Assembly (NCBI GenBank): GCA_038251595.1
Contig: JBBSBC010000158.1
Location: 1 to 8,963 of the forward strand
Source: JADLCX01 sp038251595
Lineage (GTDB): Bacteria > Planctomycetota > Phycisphaerae > Phycisphaerales > UBA1924
Direction: 5' to 3'
DNA length: 8,963 bases
The translations under genes and the position numbers were made by a program. Below the pieces are notes generated by a model. The model saw only the letters and a program-made list of their open reading frames with translations. It was not told the origin of the DNA and did not search any database. Positions 1-6,353 of the stretch are shown piece by piece; position 1 is the first letter of the stretch, and each line of letters opens with the position of its first letter.

Positions 1-843
1 GTCGGTCTTGATGACTCGACACTGATCGGTGGACCGCCGATCATGGTCGAGGGGAAGCTCGAAGACCTGCGGCGTGCCGACAGCGTCATCGTCGATGAAG
101 TCGGTGCGAAGGGAAAGCTCGCCCGTCCCGCGCCCATTGATCCCGTGACAAACACGCCAATCGGAAAGCCCATCCCGCTCAAGGTCGGTGACTATCTTGA
201 ACTCAACGACCACCGCGCGGTTGTCGCGGGAATCTGCCGCGTTTCCAGAACCTTCCAGAGTCAGCCGGTCGTCTACACCACCTACTCCCGTGCCGTCACA
301 TTCGCGCCCCGCGAGCGCAAACTGCTCAGCTTTGTCGTCGCGGGTGTCGAACCAGGACAGGACATCAAGGAAGTCTGCGCTCGCATCACAAAGGCCACCG
401 GCCTGGCCGCCTACACAGGCGAAGAACTCAAACGCATGACGGTCATCTACTTCATGAAGTACACCGGTATCCCGATCAACTTCGGCATCTCGGTCATCCT
501 CGGCTTTCTCGTGGGTACCGCCATCGCCGGACAGACGTTCTACAACTTCACGCTCGACAACATCAAGCAGTTCGGCGCACTCAAGGCCATGGGTGCCGGC
601 AACTGGCGGTTGCTCCGCATGATTGTTCTGCAAGCGGTTCTGGTCGGGCTTATCGGCTATGGGCTCGGCGTGGGAATGGCTTCAACCTTCTCGCTCCTGC
701 CCAAAGGCGAGCTCGCCTTCCGCCTGCTCTGGCAGGGGCTTGTGGTCACCGGCGTCGCGATCACGGTGATCTGCATCCTGGCATCGCTCGTCAGCATCCA
801 GAAGGTCATGCGGCTTGAGCCTGCGATCGTCTTTAAGGGCTGA
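1..843 (+). CDS. ABC transporter permease, DevC/FtsX type (5' partial, C-terminal 280 residues)
   Basis: This is the inner-membrane permease subunit of an ABC exporter of the DevC/MacB/FtsX class. The frame is open from base 1 and ends with TGA at 841-843, so the true start lies upstream. The first ATG at 43 is internal: residues 1-5 (VGLDD) align with residues 116-120 of the complete paralogue at 1621-2787, so roughly 115 N-terminal residues (first membrane helix and half of the periplasmic domain) are missing. What remains is the second half of the periplasmic domain, then three hydrophobic segments, with the family motif LKAMGAGN after the first of them and the ending LEPAIVFKG. The two permeases look about half identical by eye over this part. 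The periplasmic domain here carries a short proline-rich insertion (PAPIDP region, about residues 43-60) that the paralogue lacks. Its ATPase and adaptor are either upstream of the window or shared with the downstream operon. Confidence 0.9.
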   Translation, partial: VGLDDSTLIGGPPIMVEGKLEDLRRADSVIVDEVGAKGKLARPAPIDPVTNTPIGKPIPLKVGDYLELNDHRAVVAGICRVSRTFQSQPVVYTTYSRAVTFAPRERKLLSFVVAGVEPGQDIKEVCARITKATGLAAYTGEELKRMTVIYFMKYTGIPINFGISVILGFLVGTAIAGQTFYNFTLDNIKQFGALKAMGAGNWRLLRMIVLQAVLVGLIGYGLGVGMASTFSLLPKGELAFRLLWQGLVVTGVAITVICILASLVSIQKVMRLEPAIVFKG

Positions 844-879
844 CTTGTGAAGTTCATCACGACGGCGAATCCACACGGC

Positions 880-907
880 TTGATAAGCGAACAGTGGTAG
901 CTACACT
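880..907 (+). promoter_or_regulatory. Sigma70-type promoter for the tetR-efflux operon
   Basis: TTGATA (880-885) and TACACT (902-907) are separated by 16 bases, close to the housekeeping -35/-10 pattern. They lie in the 91-base gap between the first permease and tetR. Transcription would start near 913-915, giving a leader of about 20 bases before the tetR ATG at 935, which has no Shine-Dalgarno motif. This is the best promoter-like sequence in the window and sits where the operon promoter is expected. It is a prediction from sequence only. Confidence 0.55.
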
Positions 908-917
908 AACACCGTTA
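893..917. promoter_or_regulatory. Candidate TetR operator: short inverted repeats over the -10 box
   Basis: Three short dyads overlap the -10 box and start region: AGTG-N7-CACT (893-896/904-907), the perfect palindrome GTAGCTAC (897-904) and TAAC-N3-GTTA (907-910/914-917). TetR-family repressors commonly bind dyads over their own promoter, so this is a natural site for autoregulation. Each arm is only four bases, shorter than a typical TetR operator, so the exact operator is uncertain. Confidence 0.3.
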
Positions 918-934
918 ACCAACTGACCATCGTT

Positions 935-1624
935 ATGCCCATCAAGCGCCCAACCCCACGGATAGACCGCCGCGGCCGAGAACAGGCCCTCGTACGCGAG
1001 AAGATCCTCGCCGCCGCCCGTGAACTGTTCATCCGGGACGGATTTGAGGCCGTATCCATGCGAAAGATCGCGCAGGCTATCGAATACACCCCACCAGCCA
1101 TCTACACACACTTCGCCGACAAGGCAACGCTCATGCGCGAGCTTTGCTTTCAGGATTACGGAGCCCTTGCCGCTCGCTTTCTCCGCCTCTCCAAGGTTGC
1201 TGATCCCGTCGAGCGCGTTCTCAAGGCCGGGCTCACCTACATCCGCTTCGCGATCGATCACCCAAACCATTACCGCCTGATGTTCATGACTCCGCCTCCG
1301 CAGGGTTTCGAGTTCCAGGCCGAGGATCTTGCAAGGATGAGCGACCCCGAGCAGGACGGCTACGCCTTTCTGACGCACTCGATTCAAGACGCCATTACGC
1401 TCGGACGCTTCCGCCCCGAGTATCACGATGCGGAGTTGATCGGGCAGATGCTCTGGGCAGGTGTCCACGGACTCGCTTCGCTTCAGATCACCCACAAGCA
1501 CGATCCATGCGTGAAATGGCGCAGTGTCGAGAAACTCTCGCGAGGCATCTGCGAATCCATGCTCCGCGGCATGCTCGCCGACCCAACCGAGCTCGACCGC
1601 GCCGAAGGGAAGGCACGGCGATGA
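935..1624 (+). CDS. TetR/AcrR-family transcriptional regulator
   Basis: This is a cytoplasmic one-component repressor of 229 residues, a normal length for the family. Residues about 13-60 form the N-terminal DNA-binding domain: an initial helix (REKILAAARELF), then GFEAVSMRKIAQAI and the recognition helix region TPPAIYTHFADKATLMREL, which is the classic TetR helix-turn-helix. The C-terminal ligand and dimerisation domain contains W-A-G-V-H-G-L-A-S-L, resembling the WHG-type TetR C-terminal domain. The ATG at 935 is the first start after the predicted promoter and leaves the whole domain intact; no ribosome site is visible. The stop overlaps the start of the next permease gene (ATGA at 1621-1624), so the two are translationally coupled and the regulator very probably controls the efflux operon that follows. 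Its ligand, perhaps the exported compound, cannot be read from the sequence. Confidence 0.93.
   Translation: MPIKRPTPRIDRRGREQALVREKILAAARELFIRDGFEAVSMRKIAQAIEYTPPAIYTHFADKATLMRELCFQDYGALAARFLRLSKVADPVERVLKAGLTYIRFAIDHPNHYRLMFMTPPPQGFEFQAEDLARMSDPEQDGYAFLTHSIQDAITLGRFRPEYHDAELIGQMLWAGVHGLASLQITHKHDPCVKWRSVEKLSRGICESMLRGMLADPTELDRAEGKARR
1607..1613 (+). promoter_or_regulatory. Ribosome binding site of the second permease
   Basis: GGGAAGG lies inside the 3' end of tetR, seven bases before the ATG at 1621. It supports that start over an in-frame upstream ATG at 1507, which would add 38 basic, low-complexity residues before the first membrane helix. Confidence 0.55.
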
Positions 1625-2787
1625 ACATGGTGGCCCTTCGCATGTTGACTGGTGATCGACTGAAGTACCTCGGTCTGGTCTTCGGCCTCGCGTTCGCAAC
1701 CATGCTCATCACCCAGCAGGCATCAATCCTTGTCGGAATGATGCGCCAGACACAGACGTTCATTGAAGAGACCGCCGCATCCGGCGGCGCTGATCTCTGG
1801 GTGATGGACCCTCAGGTCTACTTCAGTGAAGACGCAAAACCTTTGCAGGATACCGCGCTCTTTAGGGTCCGCGGCATCGAAGGTGTCGAGTGGGCCGTGC
1901 CGCTCTACAAAGGGTGGCTCAAGGGTCGGCTACCCGATGGCACGTTGTTGACACTGATCGTCGTCGGTGTAGACGATGCAACTTTGATCGGCGCACCATT
2001 AAACATGATCGAGGGACGTGTCGAAGATATCCGGCGAGATCGCGCCGTCTTCGTCGATGCCAAGGATGCCGGCACAAAGCTTCTCATGACGCGCGACAAA
2101 AATGCTTCGCCACGAGCGATCAAGGTCGGCGATGCGCTCACAGTCAACGACTTTGAAGCAATCGTGACCGGCACACACCGGGGAAGCCCTTCGTTCTTCT
2201 GGGATCCGGTCCTCTACACAACATACACACGCGCATTGCAGATGGCCCCACCCGAGCGCCGCCTCATGAACTTTGTTTTGGCCAAGGTCAAGCCCGGCGT
2301 CGATGCAAACGCCGTGATCGCCCGGATCGAAGCGGCAACCGGGCTGACCGCGCGTACCAACTCAGAGTTCATGTCTGTTACCGCGGGGTACATCCTTGAA
2401 AAGACCGGAATCCTCATCAACTTCGGCCTCGCCGTCGGCCTCGGGTTTGTCATTGGCATGCTTATCGCGGGCCAAACTCTCTACAACTTCACGCTCGACA
2501 ACCTCCGCCACTTCGCCGTCCTCAAAGCCATGGGTGCAGGAAACAGTCGCCTCATAAGAATGATGCTCGTCCAGATCAGCGCCGTCGGCATTCTTGGTTA
2601 CGGTCTCGGCCTCGGCGCGGCGAGTTTCCTCGGTTGGATCATCGTCACAACCGATCTCGCTTTCTTGATGACCTGGCACATCCCGGTCTTCGCCGCCGTC
2701 GCCCTCGCACTAATCCTCATCATCGCCGGATCACTCAGCATGGTCAAGGTGCTCAGGTTGGAGCCCGCGATCGTGTTCAAGACCTGA
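1621..2787 (+). CDS. ABC transporter permease, DevC/FtsX type (complete)
   Basis: This inner-membrane subunit of the exporter transmits ATPase movements to the periplasmic adaptor. The product is 388 residues with the topology of DevC/MacB-class permeases: helix 1 (about 15-38), a large periplasmic domain (about 40-260), then three helices (about 264-288, 316-343 and 354-376). The LKAMGAGN motif at 301-308, in the cytoplasmic loop after helix 2, is typical of DevC proteins, where this loop contacts the ATPase. The start at 1621 follows a good ribosome site, overlaps the tetR stop, and places helix 1 directly after a short cytoplasmic N-terminus. The protein is a clear paralogue of the partial permease at 1-843. 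The gene is followed after 40 bases by the ATPase. DevC permeases usually work as homodimers; pairing with the upstream paralogue is possible but not shown. Confidence 0.93.
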   Translation: MNMVALRMLTGDRLKYLGLVFGLAFATMLITQQASILVGMMRQTQTFIEETAASGGADLWVMDPQVYFSEDAKPLQDTALFRVRGIEGVEWAVPLYKGWLKGRLPDGTLLTLIVVGVDDATLIGAPLNMIEGRVEDIRRDRAVFVDAKDAGTKLLMTRDKNASPRAIKVGDALTVNDFEAIVTGTHRGSPSFFWDPVLYTTYTRALQMAPPERRLMNFVLAKVKPGVDANAVIARIEAATGLTARTNSEFMSVTAGYILEKTGILINFGLAVGLGFVIGMLIAGQTLYNFTLDNLRHFAVLKAMGAGNSRLIRMMLVQISAVGILGYGLGLGAASFLGWIIVTTDLAFLMTWHIPVFAAVALALILIIAGSLSMVKVLRLEPAIVFKT

Positions 2788-2827
2788 TCAAACATCCGGA
2801 TGTGACACCAGCAGCATCGTGCTTAAT

Positions 2828-3568
2828 ATGCCAAACACGAAACCCGACATGATCCAAAGCAGCGCAGAACTTGCGATCCACTGCAAGGGTGTCGTCAAGA
2901 CCTACTCGGCGGGTGGCAACACAGTCGTCGCGCTCGGCGGCGTCGATCTCGATGTCCGCCTCGGCGAACTGATGATGCTCGTCGGCCCCTCCGGCTGCGG
3001 CAAGACCACCCTCATCTCCGTGATCGCGGGCATCCTCGATCGTGATGCCGGCGATTGCGTCGTCTTCGGCCAGGACTTTGACCGCATGTCCACCGGACAG
3101 CGAACACGCTTTCGCGGCGAGAACGTCGGCTTTGTCTTCCAATCCTTCAACCTGCTTCCCTCGCTCACGGCCGCGCAGAACGTCTCAGTCCCGCTCCTCA
3201 TCAACGGAATCCCCGGCGCGCAGGCCCTTAGGCAGGCCAAGGAAATGCTCTCGCGCGTCGGGCTTGGTGAACGATCCGAATCGCTGCCGCGTCAACTCTC
3301 CGGTGGTCAGCAGCAGCGTGTGGCGATCGCCCGCGCGCTCGTCCACAAGCCGCGGCTGATCGTCTGCGATGAGCCCACCAGCGCCCTCGACCATGAGACC
3401 GGCCACATCATCATGCGCTTGCTCAAGAACGTGGCGCTCGACGAGAAGCGTGCCCTCGTGATCGTGACGCACGATGCACGAATCTTCGGATTCGCCGACC
3501 GCATCGCAAAGATGGATGACGGTCACATCACCGAAATCTCGCGACCCGGCGAGGCGCTTCTGGTATGA
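2828..3568 (+). CDS. ABC transporter ATP-binding protein (DevA/LolD/MacB-type)
   Basis: This is the cytoplasmic ATPase of the efflux system, 246 residues from ATG 2828. Numbering from an in-frame GTG at 2819 (three residues longer), every functional motif is present: Walker A GPSGCGKTT (56-64), Q-loop glutamine in FVFQSFNLLPSL (Q108), signature LSGGQ (160-164), Walker B LIVCDE with catalytic E185, D-loop SALD, and switch histidine H218 in VTHD. The overall pattern is that of the single-domain ATPases paired with FtsX-fold permeases. The start is ambiguous between GTG 2819, ATG 2828 and ATG 2849, because none has a clear ribosome site; 2828 is chosen as the first ATG. The gene lies 40 bases after the permease stop and 64 bases before the adaptor gene, in a single operon. 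Confidence 0.93.
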   Translation: MPNTKPDMIQSSAELAIHCKGVVKTYSAGGNTVVALGGVDLDVRLGELMMLVGPSGCGKTTLISVIAGILDRDAGDCVVFGQDFDRMSTGQRTRFRGENVGFVFQSFNLLPSLTAAQNVSVPLLINGIPGAQALRQAKEMLSRVGLGERSESLPRQLSGGQQQRVAIARALVHKPRLIVCDEPTSALDHETGHIIMRLLKNVALDEKRALVIVTHDARIFGFADRIAKMDDGHITEISRPGEALLV

Positions 3569-3620
3569 CTTTCATTCAACAATCAAACTACCTGTCCGAC
3601 GATTCGCACACCACGTTGTT

Positions 3621-3627
3621 GGAGAAG
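3621..3627 (+). promoter_or_regulatory. Ribosome binding site of the adaptor gene
   Basis: GGAGAAG ends five bases before the ATG at 3633. It decides the start: the open frame extends upstream to 3474 inside the ATPase gene, but those extra 53 residues would put a polar stretch before the signal anchor. Confidence 0.7.
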
Positions 3628-3632
3628 CAATC

Positions 3633-4715
3633 ATGCTGCTGAAGTTCCTGCTCCCCTTGCTCGCTATCGCTGGCGTGTGCATGGCCGTCTACACCGTGAT
3701 GGCCGACAACAAGCCCAAGCCCTCCGCTGCCCCGGTCGTCCAACCCGCGGGTGCGCCGTTCGCAACCTACGTCGCGGGCGCGGGGCTCGTCGAAGCCAGC
3801 ACCGAGAACATCTCAATCGGCACCCACGAAAGCGGCATCGTGCAATCTGTGTACGTCAAGGCCAGCGACCGCGTGAAAGCCGGTGATCCCCTCTTCACCA
3901 TTGACGATCGGACCGTTCGCGCCGAGCTCGTTGTCCGAATGTCCGCGCTCGCCTCGGCAGAGGCCGAGTTGCAGAAGCTGAAGTCGCAGCCGCGCCCCGA
4001 AGACCTTCCTCCCGCCGAGTCCCGCGTTGCCGCGCAGAAGGCCATCCTCGAAGATCTCGAAGCCCAACTCGCCATGTGGGAACGTGCCGATCGCGCGGCC
4101 ATCGCATCCGAAGATCTCAGCAAGCGGCGCTTCGCGGTCATCTCCGAACGCGCCCGTCTCTCCGAAGCGCAGTCCGATCTGGACCGTCTCAAAGCCGGTG
4201 CTTGGGAGCAGGACCTCCTTATCGCGCGTGCACAGATCGACTCGACACAGTCACAGCTCGAGGCCGCGCAGGTCGAGGTCGATCGTCACACCGTCAAGTC
4301 ACCCGTTGATGCCGAGATCCTCAAGGTCAACGTGCGCATGGGCGAGTTTGCCCAGGCCGGTTCAGGCGGTAATGGCGGCAACTCCGATCCGCTGATCACG
4401 CTCGGCGACACCGACACACTGCACGTCCGCGTCGATGTCGATGAGAACGATGCATGGAGAGTCAAGTCGGGTTCCAACGCCAAAGCGTTTGTTCGTGGAA
4501 ATCCGGAGTTGAATACGCCGCTGAAGTTCGTACGCTTCGAGCCGTACGTGATCCCGAAAAAGTCGCTGACCGGCGCAAGCACCGAACGCGTCGATACCCG
4601 AGTCCTCCAGATCATCTTCAGCTTTGAGAAGAAGAGCCTTCCGGTCTTCGTCGGACAGCAGATGGATGTCTTTATCGATACCGCAACGGCAGCATCGTCA
4701 AGCACGAACGGTTGA
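3633..4715 (+). CDS. HlyD/DevB-type periplasmic adaptor (membrane fusion protein)
   Basis: This adaptor links the inner-membrane ABC complex to the outer-membrane channel. The product is 360 residues. Residues 4-24 form one N-terminal hydrophobic helix (an uncleaved anchor or a signal peptide). The first half of the lipoyl-like domain follows at about 58-92 (ESGIVQSVYVKASDRVKAGDPLF), then a long charged helical hairpin, probably coiled coil, at about 95-217 (alternating A, E, L, K, R and Q). The second lipoyl half is at about 218-258 (VKSPVDAEILKVNVRMGEFAQAG), and a beta-barrel and membrane-proximal region ends with VGQQMDVFIDT. A glycine- and asparagine-rich loop (GSGGNGGN, 243-250) sits in the second lipoyl half. 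The hairpin is the part that meets TolC-like proteins in this family, which fits the NodT-type gene downstream. The DevB subgroup is suggested by the pairing with a DevC-type permease. Confidence 0.9.
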   Translation: MLLKFLLPLLAIAGVCMAVYTVMADNKPKPSAAPVVQPAGAPFATYVAGAGLVEASTENISIGTHESGIVQSVYVKASDRVKAGDPLFTIDDRTVRAELVVRMSALASAEAELQKLKSQPRPEDLPPAESRVAAQKAILEDLEAQLAMWERADRAAIASEDLSKRRFAVISERARLSEAQSDLDRLKAGAWEQDLLIARAQIDSTQSQLEAAQVEVDRHTVKSPVDAEILKVNVRMGEFAQAGSGGNGGNSDPLITLGDTDTLHVRVDVDENDAWRVKSGSNAKAFVRGNPELNTPLKFVRFEPYVIPKKSLTGASTERVDTRVLQIIFSFEKKSLPVFVGQQMDVFIDTATAASSSTNG

Positions 4716-4790
4716 GAGCGGTGACGACCTTTCCGATTCGTCGAACGACACAGTACGAAATGTTCCGTGGCAAAGTGGGCGGGCGGGTGA

Positions 4791-4795
4791 GGGAG
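4791..4795 (+). promoter_or_regulatory. Ribosome binding site of the outer-membrane factor gene
   Basis: GGGAG lies seven bases before a TTG at 4803. It supports this unusual TTG start over the later in-frame GTG (4842) and ATG (4851). Starting at TTG also gives a proper signal peptide with basic residues before the hydrophobic core. Confidence 0.5.
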
Positions 4796-4802
4796 TCTGA
4801 TC

Positions 4803-6296
4803 TTGAACTTGAGGTACATCCGAACTGGCGCGCGTGCTCCAGTGATCATCATGCTGGTTGCCGGGGCTACGCTTGGCCTTGCCGGTTGCACAGTCGGCCC
4901 AGACTACAAATCTCCAGATATCGATACTCCCGCGGCGTTCAGCCAGCAGGCCGCCGCACCGGAAGGATCGGGCGATTCCAAACCCATTACGATCGCATGG
5001 TGGTCAACCTTCAATGATCCCATCCTGACCTCGCTGGTTGAACGGTCGATCGCCGCCAACCTCGATCTGCGTATCGCGGCCTCGCGCATCACGCAAGCCC
5101 GCGCACAACGTCGCATTGCCGCGAGCGCGGGGCTGCCGCGTGTCGGCAGTTCCGGCGCATACTCGCGCTCGCGCGACAGCGAGAATACCCGCAACGGCCG
5201 ATTTGTTGAAGAGAGCAGTTCCGGGTCCGACAACTACCGGATCGGCCTCGATGCAAGCTGGGAACTCGACATCTTCGGCGGCATCAAACGCAGCATCGAG
5301 GCCGCCGAGGCCGAAGTTCAGACCTTCGAGGAAGCGCGTCGCGATGTGCTGGTCATGATCGTTGCCGAGGTCGCCAACAACTACGTCCTCCTACGCGGAA
5401 CCCAGCGCCAGATCGAAGTCACCAGAGAGAATATCCGTGTTCAGGATGAGACCCTCAAACTCTCTCGATCACGCTTCGAGGCTGGCCTCACCAGCGAGCT
5501 CGATGTCGCACAGGCCACCGCTCAGCTCGCAACAACAAGGGCCGAACTCCCAACTCTGGAAGCGGATGCTCGACAAGCCATTCACAGCATCGGTGTGCTT
5601 ATCGGCCAGGCGCCCGGTACCCAGTTGGAATCGCTCCTCGTTCCCGCGCCCATCCCTCAACCCGAAGGTCCCGCTTTTACAAGCGGCGGTGCTCCATACA
5701 CGATTCCCGTCGGTCTCCCCTCCGAACTTCTCCGTCGTCGTCCCGATGTTCGCCGGGCCGAGCGACAGATCGCCGCGGCCTCCGCACGCATCGGCGTCGC
5801 AACTTCCGACCTCTACCCCAAGTTCTCCCTCACCGGTGATCTTGGCCTGAGCGCGGGACAGTTTGGCTCGCTCTTTCAGGGCAACAGCCGCTTCTGGTCC
5901 ATCGGGCCCGGCGTCTCGTGGCCCATTTTCCGCGGCGGAGAGATCAGGTCAAACATTGCGCTGCAGGAAGCCCTCACCGATGAGGCCATCGCCAACTACG
6001 AGCGAACAGTCCTTGGTGCTTTGCAGGATGTAGAAGATGCACTCGTCGATTTCGATCGTGAGCAAGTGCGCCGAGCCTTGCTCTCAAACGCGGTCGATGC
6101 GAACAAGCGCGCTGTTGAACTTTCCAATCAACTTTATCGCTCAGGCCTGACCGACTTCCAGCGCGTGCTCGACTCGCAGCGCAGTCTGTTTCTCTCACAG
6201 GCCAGCCTGGCCATCAGCGAGCAGCGCGTCTCGCAGGCCCTGGTTCGCGTGTACAAGTCGCTCGGCGGCGGTTGGGAAGAACCGGCCCAACCATAA
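4803..6296 (+). CDS. Outer-membrane efflux lipoprotein, NodT/OprM family (TolC-like)
   Basis: This is the outer-membrane exit duct of the tripartite pump, 497 residues from a TTG start, the usual length for the family. The N-terminus has arginines (R4, R7, R11), a hydrophobic core and a lipobox LAGC with the lipidated cysteine at residue 29, followed by the family hallmark TVGPDYKSP. Two outer-membrane-efflux repeats follow. The first contains SWELDIFGGIKRSIEAAEAE; the second contains GLPSELLRRRPDVRRAERQ, then TSDLYPKFSLTGDLGLSAG, SWPIFRGGEIRSNI and ALQDVEDAL, all typical NodT-type signatures. The gap of 87 bases after the adaptor gene contains no convincing terminator, so it is read as the last gene of the operon. 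With the permease, ATPase and adaptor it completes a dedicated trans-envelope exporter. The family is also used by RND pumps, but no RND gene is present here. Confidence 0.93.
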   Translation: MNLRYIRTGARAPVIIMLVAGATLGLAGCTVGPDYKSPDIDTPAAFSQQAAAPEGSGDSKPITIAWWSTFNDPILTSLVERSIAANLDLRIAASRITQARAQRRIAASAGLPRVGSSGAYSRSRDSENTRNGRFVEESSSGSDNYRIGLDASWELDIFGGIKRSIEAAEAEVQTFEEARRDVLVMIVAEVANNYVLLRGTQRQIEVTRENIRVQDETLKLSRSRFEAGLTSELDVAQATAQLATTRAELPTLEADARQAIHSIGVLIGQAPGTQLESLLVPAPIPQPEGPAFTSGGAPYTIPVGLPSELLRRRPDVRRAERQIAAASARIGVATSDLYPKFSLTGDLGLSAGQFGSLFQGNSRFWSIGPGVSWPIFRGGEIRSNIALQEALTDEAIANYERTVLGALQDVEDALVDFDREQVRRALLSNAVDANKRAVELSNQLYRSGLTDFQRVLDSQRSLFLSQASLAISEQRVSQALVRVYKSLGGGWEEPAQP

Positions 6297-6341
6297 ATTG
6301 GCATGAGATTGCAACAGGTCGCACACGTGCCCGGTTTACGG

Positions 6342-6347
6342 TACACT
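6342..6347 (+). promoter_or_regulatory. -10 box of a probable leaderless promoter (S51 peptidase gene)
   Basis: TACACT stands six bases before the ATG at 6354 (TACACT-GCCCTC-ATG). A -10 hexamer at this distance would start transcription at or next to the A of the start codon. No Shine-Dalgarno motif and no clear -35 box are seen. The same layout recurs before the DinB gene, which raises confidence. Confidence 0.45.
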
Positions 6348-6353
6348 GCCCTC

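Noticed and set aside
847..860. GTGA/TCAC dyad after the first permease as a terminator
   Set aside because: The stem is four bases with no following T run, too weak for an intrinsic terminator. No convincing terminator was found in any gap of the window.
1507..1620. Upstream extension of the second permease to ATG 1507
   Set aside because: The extra 38 residues lie inside tetR coding sequence and are Arg-rich without membrane-protein character; a ribosome site and the ATGA overlap favour 1621.
857..1699. Long minus-strand open frame (280 codons) opposite tetR
   Set aside because: It lies entirely opposite a clear TetR gene and its junction with the permease, and the translation shows no recognisable domain. 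Long antisense frames are expected in GC-rich coding DNA.
3474..3632. Upstream extension of the adaptor protein to ATG 3474
   Set aside because: It overlaps the end of the ATPase gene and puts 53 polar residues before the signal anchor; GGAGAAG before 3633 marks the real start.
4723..4742. Inverted repeat GACGA/TCGTC between the adaptor and channel genes
   Set aside because: It is a five-base stem with a ten-base loop and no T tract; it is likely to occur by chance and is not evidence for a terminator or attenuator.
4712..5017. Small plus-strand frame of 101 codons between the adaptor and channel genes
   Set aside because: Most of it is out of frame over the channel gene, there is no ribosome site, and the product has no recognisable features.
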